From the NCBI GenBank assembly GCA_023415595.1, contig JAEZJW010000109.1, positions 1 through 18,218 of the forward strand: a stretch of DNA of 18,218 nucleotides. Direction: 5' to 3'. The position numbers were made by a program, and so were the translations under genes. Below, in pieces: positions 1 through 4,570 of this stretch. Position 1 is the first letter of the stretch. Every line of letters starts with the position of its first letter. Source of the DNA: Bacillota bacterium. GTDB taxonomy: Bacteria; Bacillota; Clostridia; Lachnospirales; Lachnospiraceae. The notes below the pieces were generated by a model, which did no database searches, was not told the origin of the DNA, and was given only the letters and a program-made list of their open reading frames with translations.

Positions 1-278
1 CTCAGACAGAAGAGAAGAATGCGGTAGCAGCAGGTTACTGGAATATGTTCCGCTTCGATCCTCGTCTTGCAGAAGAAGGTAAGAACCCGTTCATACTTGA
101 CAGCAAGGCTCCGTCCACAAGCTATCAAGACTTCATCAGAAGTGAGGTACGTTACAGTTCACTCATCCGTCAGAACCCTGAGAGGGCAGATGAGCTGTTT
201 GCAAGGGCTGAGAAGAATGCACAGGCTAAATATGCACACCTTCAGAAGCTTGCTTCCCTTTACGAAGTAACTGAATAA
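1..278 (+). CDS. nifJ: Pyruvate:ferredoxin oxidoreductase, C-terminal fragment
   Basis: The gene enters from the left edge, with its first whole codon at base 3 and a TAA stop at 276-278. About 91 residues are visible. They match the extreme C-terminus of single-chain PFOR as I recall it: an AAGYWNMFRFDPRL segment, a NPFILDSKAPS segment, then a helical tail with SEVRYSSLIRQNPERADELF. PFOR is cytoplasmic and oxidises pyruvate with CoA to acetyl-CoA and CO2, passing electrons to ferredoxin through Fe-S clusters and thiamine diphosphate; it is the usual fermentative enzyme of clostridia. None of the catalytic domains lies inside the window. The stop is followed within 10 bases by the long imperfect palindrome at 288-552, and no ordinary hairpin-plus-T-tract terminator is visible. 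Identification rests on recognition of the tail only, but I am confident in the family. Confidence 0.9.
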   Translation, partial: QTEEKNAVAAGYWNMFRFDPRLAEEGKNPFILDSKAPSTSYQDFIRSEVRYSSLIRQNPERADELFARAEKNAQAKYAHLQKLASLYEVTE

Positions 279-287
279 AGAGTAATA

Positions 288-552
288 ATAAATTCGGCGC
301 CTATTTAATTTAAAGATGTTTATCATTTTCTAGATTATATATGAATAGCGTGAGGTTTTTTCCACCAGAGACACGTTCTCACTCGGATGTCGCACATAAC
401 GGTACATAAGGCTGTGTCATACAATTCACCGCCACAGCCTAAGTACCGATGGCGACATACGGTCTCCTTGTGGAAAATACTCTCACGCTATTCTTTTCAA
501 ATGATGTATATGATAAACATTCATGTTTGAGAAGGCGCCGATCCTAATTTAT
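288..552. repeat. 265-nt long imperfect palindrome, non-coding
   Basis: A nested series of complementary blocks folds this stretch into one long interrupted hairpin. Pairs, outside to inside: ATAAATT 288-294 with 546-552; CGGCGCC 295-301 with 534-540; ATGTTTATCAT 316-326 with 510-520; GAATAGCGTGAG 343-354 with 482-493; TTTTCCAC 358-365 with 470-477; GAGAC 368-372 with 462-466; ATGTCGC 387-393 with 452-458; CGGTAC 400-405 with 443-448; AGGCTGTG 409-416 with 433-440. The apical loop is 417-432. A one-sided internal loop (373-386 against 459-461) interrupts the stem. No frame across it looks coding. Nine ordered blocks are well beyond chance. It could be a MITE-like mobile element, a structured RNA processed from the nifJ 3' end, or an unusual terminator. 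I see no certain target-site duplication and no T-tract, so I leave it as a repeat. Confidence 0.85.
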
Positions 553-560
553 ACCAAATA

Positions 561-602
561 GGAACAGGGTACAGCTGTTTATTCTGCTGGTACGACAGTT
601 CC
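561..602. other. Second hairpin beside the long palindrome
   Basis: GGAAC 561-565 pairs with GTTCC 598-602, and GTAC-AGC 569-575 pairs with GCT-G-GTAC 586-593 with one bulged G. Internal loops of 3 and 4 bases separate the two stems, and the apical loop is about 10 bases. It starts nine bases after the long palindrome. No T-tract follows on either strand, so it is not a standard intrinsic terminator. It may be a weak 3' end for the minus-strand gene that stops at 655, or part of the same structured element as 288-552. Bases 603-654 hold nothing I recognise. Confidence 0.5.
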
Positions 603-654
603 TTGATTAGAGTTAACATAAAAGTTATTATGAGGTAATACAATTTCCATATAA

Positions 655-876
655 CTATTTTAGCATTGTTACAATGACTTCTTCCGGAATCGGTATTGTT
701 GGAGGAGTGCTTTCAGAAGCTTTATTTAGTAAATCCTCCTGAACAGTAATGGTTCCCAGGACACTGGCTAATTGGCCAAAAGCTGCTGTCAGCATGGGAA
801 GCTCTTCTTTGGGAACACATTTCGCAATTGCACAGGCGATCGCTGTAATAGTAGAAGCAAGCTCACAAGGACTCAT
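655..876 (-). CDS. Small cysteine-containing clostridial protein, unknown function
   Basis: The reading frame is open from a GTG at 963, but I choose the ATG at 874-876, giving 73 residues from MSPCELASTI. The reasons are an AGGTGA ribosome site four bases before that ATG, no ribosome site before the 963 or 942 starts, and a good promoter (907-935) that would lie inside a longer coding region. The core, SPCELASTITAIACAIAKC followed by EELPMLTAAFGQLASVLGTI, is a hydrophobic helix pair with conserved-looking Cys and EEL residues. It resembles a family of short clostridial proteins that I recall as DUF6774, usually 50-80 residues; I could not verify this. The C-terminal 20 residues are proline-rich (TPPTIPIPEE). 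No signal peptide or catalytic motif is visible. Function is unknown, and the promoter suggests a one-gene transcript. Confidence 0.7.
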   Translation of the reverse strand: MSPCELASTITAIACAIAKCVPKEELPMLTAAFGQLASVLGTITVQEDLLNKASESTPPTIPIPEEVIVTMLK

Positions 877-906
877 TGATTCACCTGATTCATGACAGAC
901 CGTCAT

Positions 907-935
907 ATCATAGATTCTTTGTATAGTATATTCAA
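907..935 (-). promoter_or_regulatory. SigA-type promoter of the small 655-876 gene
   Basis: On the minus strand, TTGAAT (935-930) and TATGAT (912-907) are separated by exactly 17 bases. A transcript would start near base 900, about 25 bases before the ATG at 876, leaving room for the AGGTGA ribosome site. This promoter supports the short start. Confidence 0.65.
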
Positions 936-969
936 CAGACATGGCTAAAGTGTCTGAAAACACGACCCC

Positions 970-1000
970 AAAAAAGAAAGCCGCAGCTGAAAGCTACGGC
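970..1000 (-). terminator. Intrinsic terminator of tRNA-Arg
   Basis: On the minus strand GCCGTAGCT pairs with AGCTGCGGC around a three-base TTC loop, with one G-U pair in nine, and is followed by CTTTCTTTTTT. It lies 18 bases beyond the tRNA 3' end and separates the tRNA transcript from the small gene downstream. Confidence 0.85.
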
Positions 1001-1017
1001 AATAAAAGCATAAAAAA

Positions 1018-1090
1018 TGCACCTGACTGGATTTGAACCGGCGGCCTTTCGCTCCGGAGGCGAACGCTCTATCCACTGAGCTACAGGTGC
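1018..1090 (-). tRNA. tRNA-Arg, anticodon CCG
   Basis: The minus strand folds as a complete cloverleaf of 73 bases. The acceptor stem is GCACCTG with CAGGTGC, seven perfect pairs. The D arm is GCTC-AGTGGATA-GAGC. The anticodon stem is TTCGC with GCGAA around the loop CTCCGGA, giving anticodon CCG that reads the arginine codon CGG. The variable region is AGGCC, and the T arm is GCCGG-TTCAAAT-CCAGT. The discriminator base is A (1018). The 3' CCA is not encoded because the discriminator is followed by a T run. The T stem carries a C-A mismatch at the third pair. A promoter lies upstream and a terminator downstream, so it is a single-gene transcript. Confidence 0.95.
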
Positions 1091-1111
1091 TTAAGTTACT
1101 CGGACTATGCT

Positions 1112-1140
1112 ATTATATACTAAGAAGCTGATAAAGTAAA
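1112..1140 (-). promoter_or_regulatory. Promoter of tRNA-Arg
   Basis: On the minus strand TTTACT (1140-1135) and a perfect TATAAT (1117-1112) are 17 bases apart. The TATAAT ends 21 bases before the mature tRNA 5' end, typical for a tRNA gene with a short 5' leader. Confidence 0.75.
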
Positions 1141-1277
1141 GAATGTTTCCTCACTTTTTATGATTGTCCCATGACATAAGCCCAGCAGAAAACAACAAAA
1201 CAGATCGGATAATGTCTAAGATAGACGAATTATTACAAAAGTATTAACTAATGTTACATAAAGATTAAATGAGGTTA
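1141..1277. other. Intergenic stretch between divergent promoters, nothing clear
   Basis: This is the main part of the 311-base gap (1091-1401) between tRNA-Arg and the exported-protein gene. Apart from the two divergent promoters and the short leader hairpin listed separately, I see only AT-rich sequence and one small five-pair stem (GTCTA-AGA-TAGAC). I find no plausible coding frame and no riboswitch. Confidence 0.5.
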
Positions 1278-1306
1278 TTGACTTTTCAATAGATATTTGC
1301 TATTAT
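1278..1306 (+). promoter_or_regulatory. SigA-type promoter of the exported-protein gene
   Basis: TTGACT (1278-1283) and TATTAT (1301-1306) are separated by 17 bases, predicting a start near 1313 and a leader of about 89 bases. The leader ends in a six-pair hairpin, GCTGTC-TGAC-GGCAGC at 1375-1390, four bases before the GGAGGT ribosome site at 1394-1399. The hairpin does not cover the ribosome site. Confidence 0.8.
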
Positions 1307-1401
1307 TAGTGTGACAACATGTAGAAGTAAATTCCCTAGGAGTAAGGTTGAAGTGAAATTTGCTTACAACCTGAGCTGTCTGACGGCAGCATGGAGGTAT
1401 A

Positions 1402-2202
1402 ATGAAACTGAAATATAAGAAAATGATATTGTTAACAACGATGAGCACCATGGGTATCGGTATGTTAACTCTTTCTATAAGCCATGATCAACCGAAAGCC
1501 CAGGAAAGCTCGAAGATCGAGGAAGCAGCTGCTCTTATGAGTGGTTTGGAGGATGCCGGTGCACTTGCCGTGAACGAAGCGGGAATATTGGCTGAGAATG
1601 AGCCTACTGCAGCCCTGGTACCTACTTCAACACCGACACCCAGTCCAACCCCGACTCCAATCCCGGTATATGGTTTAGAAGAGATAGATAAGATGGACGA
1701 CCTTGTTGTGGAATACTATAATGCAAAAGCTGGTCGGGACATCGACAAGATCAAAAGCCTATGCAGCGATCCGTCACAGGCGACTACCTTGGAAGCTCTT
1801 GAGAAACAAGTGAAATATATTGAAGAATATAAGAATATTAAGAGCTATGCCAAGAAAAGCTATGAACCCGGTGCTTATATCGTTTATGTATATTATGATA
1901 TTAAGTTTGCAAGGATCAATACGTTAGCTCCCAGCCTTTCAAAGCTATATGTAATAACAGATGATGAGGGTAATTTAAGAATTTATTCCCCGGAGATGAA
2001 GCCTGAGCTTAAGGAATATTTTGATGCCAGGAATGGGGATGAAGATGTTCTGGAGCTCATCAAAATGACGGATGATAAGGGAGAGAAGGCAAAGGAAAAG
2101 GATGAGGACCTGATGATCTTCTGGAACGGACTCGATGAGCTTTCTCAGTCAAACAGCGGAGAGAGCACGCAGGCGCAAGGAGATGCAGCATCGGAGGAAT
2201 AA
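1402..2202 (+). CDS. Secreted or membrane-anchored protein, TP-rich linker, NTF2-like domain
   Basis: This is a 266-residue protein. The N-terminus has a basic start (MKLKYKK) and a hydrophobic run at about 8-27, so it is exported or anchored; there is no lipobox cysteine. Residues 28-74 are acidic and alanine-rich. A threonine-proline linker (TSTPTPSPTPTPIP, about 75-88) of the kind common in clostridial surface proteins leads to a domain at about 95-195. That domain has the helix pattern VVEYYNAKAGRDIDKIKSL and several beta strands (GAYIVYVYYDIKF, LSKLYVITDDEGNLRIY), which looks like an NTF2/SnoaL-type cone fold. The C-terminus (about 220-266) is charged and low complexity. The NTF2-like call is by pattern only, and no catalytic residues can be named. 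GGAGGT lies three bases before the ATG. The gene is monocistronic, with its own promoter and a strong terminator at 2244-2287. Confidence 0.75.
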   Translation: MKLKYKKMILLTTMSTMGIGMLTLSISHDQPKAQESSKIEEAAALMSGLEDAGALAVNEAGILAENEPTAALVPTSTPTPSPTPTPIPVYGLEEIDKMDDLVVEYYNAKAGRDIDKIKSLCSDPSQATTLEALEKQVKYIEEYKNIKSYAKKSYEPGAYIVYVYYDIKFARINTLAPSLSKLYVITDDEGNLRIYSPEMKPELKEYFDARNGDEDVLELIKMTDDKGEKAKEKDEDLMIFWNGLDELSQSNSGESTQAQGDAASEE

Positions 2203-2243
2203 TGTCCGGATGCAGCTTTATACCACGGAATAATTATTATTTA

Positions 2244-2287
2244 ACTCCTTATACTAACTTTATCAATTAGTATAAGGAGTGTTTTTT
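2244..2287 (+). terminator. Strong intrinsic terminator overlapping the next gene's ribosome site
   Basis: ACTCCTTATACTAA (2244-2257) and its exact complement (2267-2280) form a perfect 14-pair stem around a nine-base loop, followed by GTTTTTT. The right arm contains AAGGAG (2274-2279), which is also the Shine-Dalgarno of the gene starting at ATG 2288, and the T-tract fills the spacer. When folded it would end the upstream transcript and hide the downstream ribosome site. Confidence 0.85.
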
Positions 2288-2722
2288 ATGATAGGAAATA
2301 TTGATTTGGATCTGCTGGAAAAGACGTATCAAAATGCCAAAATTGGTATTACCGCAATAGAAGAGGTGATAGACAAGGCTTCAAACACGGACCTGATTCG
2401 GGATCTTAACAATCAGCTGAAGGATTACTCTGAAATTGCGAATAAAGCAAGGGAAGAGCTTTTAAAGAATGGTACCGGGGCGAAGGAAAAACCGATTTAT
2501 GACAGGGCTATGATGAGAGGAAATATAAAGATGAATCTCTGGATGGAGCCAACAGACAGCAGAATTGCCGATATGGTCATCAAAGGAAGTACCATGGGTA
2601 TGACACAGATGTCCAAGCTGATCAATGACAAGAAGGATGCAGATGGGACCAGTGTCCAGATTGCGAAGGAATTTGTACGGAAAGAAGAGTCTAATATTCA
2701 GACCATGAAAGCTTACCTGTAA
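2288..2722 (+). CDS. Small methionine-rich, all-helical protein of unknown function
   Basis: This encodes 144 residues from ATG 2288. A GTG at 2279 is in frame but lies inside the Shine-Dalgarno, so it is rejected. The protein has no signal peptide. It is predicted by eye to be almost entirely helical: DLDLLEKTYQNAKIGITAIEEVIDKA, a second amphipathic helix with DYSEIANKAREELL, a middle region with RAMMRGNIKMNLWMEPTDSRIADMVIKGSTMGMTQMSKLI, and a last helix rich in charged residues. This suggests a four-helix bundle, possibly ferritin-like, though I see no clear ExxH metal ligands. It resembles conserved hypothetical proteins of Clostridia, but I cannot name a family. No confident promoter was found between it and the upstream terminator. 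A terminator follows at 2776-2813. Confidence 0.7.
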   Translation: MIGNIDLDLLEKTYQNAKIGITAIEEVIDKASNTDLIRDLNNQLKDYSEIANKAREELLKNGTGAKEKPIYDRAMMRGNIKMNLWMEPTDSRIADMVIKGSTMGMTQMSKLINDKKDADGTSVQIAKEFVRKEESNIQTMKAYL

Positions 2723-2775
2723 TCCGGTTGATCCTTTTAAGAAAGCTTCCTGACTAAGATATGTAGCCGGATGAT

Positions 2776-2813
2776 ACTGCTGCCTCAGAACGTAGACTTG
2801 AGACAGCAGTTTT
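2776..2813 (+). terminator. Intrinsic terminator after the 2288-2722 gene
   Basis: ACTGCTGCCTCA (2776-2787) pairs with TGAGACAGCAGT (2799-2810), with 11 of 12 pairs and one C-A mismatch. The loop is 11 bases, and the stem is followed by a short TTT-ACTT tail. It lies 53 bases after the stop codon. Confidence 0.7.
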
Positions 2814-2840
2814 ACTTATATGCGCGAAGGCGAAGCGAAA

Positions 2841-2866
2841 CATACAGCAAGTATACTTGCTGTATG
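2841..2866. repeat. Perfect 26-bp palindrome, REP-like
   Basis: CATACAGCAAGTA (2841-2853) is followed directly by its exact reverse complement (2854-2866), with no spacer. It is flanked by GCGAA/GCGAG-rich sequence (2822-2840 and 2867-2875). The stretch has no plausible gene. Its form and intergenic position suggest a dispersed palindromic repeat unit or a dyad protein-binding site; copy number cannot be judged from this window. Confidence 0.8.
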
Positions 2867-2879
2867 CGAGCGAGCCCAC

Positions 2880-2918
2880 GATCCGGAAGAAACTCGTCTA
2901 GCTCGTTTCTTCCGGATC
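2880..2918. repeat. 14-bp inverted repeat with 11-base loop, second REP-like unit
   Basis: GATCCGGAAGAAAC (2880-2893) and its perfect complement (2905-2918) enclose an 11-base loop, TCGTCTAGCTC. It begins 13 bases after the 26-bp palindrome, and no T-tract follows, so it is not an intrinsic terminator. The two palindromes together look like a composite repeat element inserted between a terminator and the rluF promoter. Confidence 0.8.
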
Positions 2919-2934
2919 CGGGAAATAAAATAAG

Positions 2935-2963
2935 TGGACGAACGAGTGGAAATACAGTATAAT
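2935..2963 (+). promoter_or_regulatory. Probable promoter of rluF
   Basis: A perfect TATAAT (2958-2963) has TGGACG (2935-2940) 17 bases upstream, which matches four of six consensus -35 positions. Transcription would start near 2970, giving a leader of about 150 bases before the rluF ATG. The -35 lies 16 bases beyond the second palindrome. Confidence 0.5.
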
Positions 2964-2987
2964 TTTACACAGAGTATAGAGTGAAGG

Positions 2988-3096
2988 AGCCGGCATAAAG
3001 CTGGCTTTTAACATAATGGAAAGCACCGTTAGGCGGGAGGTTAGTGTGAAAAATAAATTTTTCACACGGCAAATTTGTGCTGACGCCCAAATTCGC
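2988..3096 (+). promoter_or_regulatory. rluF leader with three consecutive hairpins
   Basis: Three stems follow each other in the predicted 5' leader. The first is AGCCGGC-ATAAA-GCTGGCT followed by TTTT (2988-3009), which looks like a small intrinsic terminator. The second is GTGTGAAAAA-TAAA-TTTTTCACAC (3044-3067), ten perfect pairs. The third pairs 3069-3077 with 3088-3096, with one mismatch. The rluF ribosome site GGAGG (3112-3116) lies beyond them and is free. The first hairpin could attenuate transcription. I recognise no known riboswitch or leader-peptide design here. Bases 2814-2840 and 2919-2934 contain nothing else I can name. Confidence 0.45.
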
Positions 3097-3122
3097 AGGT
3101 ATTGGCAACATGGAGGGTTAAT

Positions 3123-4460
3123 ATGGCAAAAAGAACGAAAAGGCTTACTTCACAGGGTGAGGCTAGTGAAGAGATCAGAATCAATAAATTTCTTAGTGAA
3201 GCGGGAGTCTGTTCCCGAAGAGAAGCTGACCGGTATATTGAAGAGGGTAAGGTGCTGATTGACGGTGAGAAAGCAGAAATGGGCTCCAAGGTTGGAAAAG
3301 AGAGCATTGTAACATTTATGGGGAAACCGGTTAAGAAGGAAGAAAAGCTTGTATTGATTGCCTTCAACAAACCGGAAGGTATCGTATGTACGACGGATAC
3401 CAGAGAGCCGGATAATATCATTGAATTCATCGGTTACGGAATGCGGATATACCCGATCGGAAGACTGGACAAGGATTCTGAAGGGCTTATTCTGCTGACA
3501 AATGACGGAAATATCGTTAATAAAATACTGCGGGCAGAAAACCATCATGAGAAGGAATACATCGTTACAGTAAATAAGGAGATAACACCGGATTTCATCA
3601 GAGGAATGTCCCAGGGAGTGCCTATCCTGGATACGGTAACGAAGCCCTGTGAGGTTACAACTGTGGACCGTTTTACGTTCCGCATCATCCTGACACAGGG
3701 ATTGAACCGTCAGATCCGGCGCATGTGCGAATACTTCGGATACCATGTCACCAACCTTACCAGAATCCGTATCATGAACATCAACCTTGGCAGATTGAAA
3801 ATTGGTGATTGGCGGAATGTAACGGAAAAGGAAATTGAAGAGATGAACCGGCTGATTCAGACCGGTAATCAGAAGGGAAGTCCGAAAGACAAGGAAACCG
3901 ATTCCGATACAATACAGACCAAGCAGAAGTATGACAACAGAGACAAGGTCCGGTCAAAACCGAAGTCAGACAGTAGAGACAGAGTTCTGTCCAAATCAAA
4001 GACCGGAGGCATTGATAGAGTTCAGCCAAAGCCGAAGACTGACAGTACAGTTAAAGCTCAGACATATCATAAAGCTGGAGGGATCGACAGAGCTCAGCCA
4101 AAGCCGAAGACTGACAGTATAGTTAAAGCTCAGACATACCGTAAAACTGACGGCAGCGACAGAATTCAAGTAAAACCGAAGGCTGGCTGTACGATTGGAT
4201 CGCAGATAAAGCCGATAGGGAACAGCAGGGATAAGTTCAATCAGAATTCAAAGAATAGCGTTACGGATAGAGAGCAGGGAATATCAAAGGAGAGCAATAA
4301 GGATAATTTCAATCCGAAACGTAAGGAGAATAAAAAACACAGATCCGGTCCGAGACCGAAAGGAAACAACACGGATAAGTTCGGCCCCAGATCGAAAGAA
4401 GATGGTAAGCCTTGGTCAAAACAGCCGGCTTCCCGCAAGGTCAGATCAAAAAACTTTTAG
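3123..4460 (+). CDS. rluF: 23S rRNA pseudouridine synthase RluF with long repetitive basic tail
   Basis: I place the start at ATG 3123 (MAKRTKR), with GGAGG at 3112-3116 six bases upstream; a TTG at 3102 is in frame but has no ribosome site. The product is 445 residues. An S4 RNA-binding domain (about 18-75, RINKFLSEAGVCSRREADRY) is followed by the RsuA/RluB/RluF-type synthase domain. That domain has the catalytic-aspartate motif PIGRLDKDSEGLILLTNDG and the signatures NKILRAENHHEKEY, GMSQGVPILDTVTKPC and GLNRQIRRMCEYFGYHV, which match E. coli RluF closely from memory. RluF modifies U2604 of 23S rRNA and can also act on tRNA-Tyr. The domain ends near residue 250. The remaining 190 residues are a lysine-rich tail of 12-residue repeats, much longer than the short basic tail of E. 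coli RluF. The enzyme call is firm; the role of the tail is unknown. Confidence 0.9.
   Translation: MAKRTKRLTSQGEASEEIRINKFLSEAGVCSRREADRYIEEGKVLIDGEKAEMGSKVGKESIVTFMGKPVKKEEKLVLIAFNKPEGIVCTTDTREPDNIIEFIGYGMRIYPIGRLDKDSEGLILLTNDGNIVNKILRAENHHEKEYIVTVNKEITPDFIRGMSQGVPILDTVTKPCEVTTVDRFTFRIILTQGLNRQIRRMCEYFGYHVTNLTRIRIMNINLGRLKIGDWRNVTEKEIEEMNRLIQTGNQKGSPKDKETDSDTIQTKQKYDNRDKVRSKPKSDSRDRVLSKSKTGGIDRVQPKPKTDSTVKAQTYHKAGGIDRAQPKPKTDSIVKAQTYRKTDGSDRIQVKPKAGCTIGSQIKPIGNSRDKFNQNSKNSVTDREQGISKESNKDNFNPKRKENKKHRSGPRPKGNNTDKFGPRSKEDGKPWSKQPASRKVRSKNF
3900..4439 (+). repeat. Degenerate 36-bp (12-residue) tandem repeats in the rluF tail
   Basis: From residue 260 to 439 the protein reads as 15 in-register 12-residue units. 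Examples are NRDKVRSKPKSD, SRDRVLSKSKTG, GIDRVQPKPKTD, GSDRIQVKPKAG and NTDKFGPRSKED. The consensus is about x-x-D-[RK]-[VF]-x-[PS]-K-[PS]-K-x-[DGN]. Two adjacent units form a near-identical 72-bp duplication (copies start near 4023 and 4095), so the array has expanded recently there. No indel breaks the register. Confidence 0.85.
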
Positions 4461-4474
4461 CTGAATATCATTTA

Positions 4475-4525
4475 TCTGGCATCTTTGCGAAACCGGTATG
4501 GTATGATATTTCTAAGGATGCCGGA
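4475..4525 (+). promoter_or_regulatory. rluF-ligA intergenic stem and extended -10 element
   Basis: Bases 4475-4486 (TCTGGCATCTTT) pair with 4514-4525 (AAGGATGCCGGA), giving 12 pairs with two G-U. There is no T-tract, so it is a poor terminator. Its loop contains TGGTATGAT (4499-4507), an extended -10 that could drive ligA, with no good -35. If transcription starts there, only the right arm is in the ligA RNA, and the stem forms only in read-through from rluF. Confidence 0.35.
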
Positions 4526-4570
4526 TCGGACATATAACAGATCATTAGGGAAGGGTAAGGGTGATAAGTC

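Noticed and set aside
288..552. Long palindrome as 6S RNA
   Set aside because: The rod shape is suggestive, but the internal loop position and size and the 265-nt length do not fit the central-bubble layout I know.
2841..2918. CRISPR array
   Set aside because: There are two different palindromes, not repeated units with spacers, and no cas genes.
2771..2962. 63-residue open frame across the palindromes
   Set aside because: It runs through a terminator and two inverted repeats, has no ribosome site, and its Arg/Ser-rich translation reflects the repeat DNA.
3046..3258. Upstream frame with GGGAGG before a GTG, overlapping the start of rluF
   Set aside because: It runs far into the conserved S4 domain of rluF in another frame, and its product has no recognisable pattern; the ribosome-like site is probably chance.
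4241..4438. Antisense frame in the rluF repeat tail
   Set aside because: Its Leu/Phe-rich, repetitive product mirrors the lysine-rich repeats on the coding strand.
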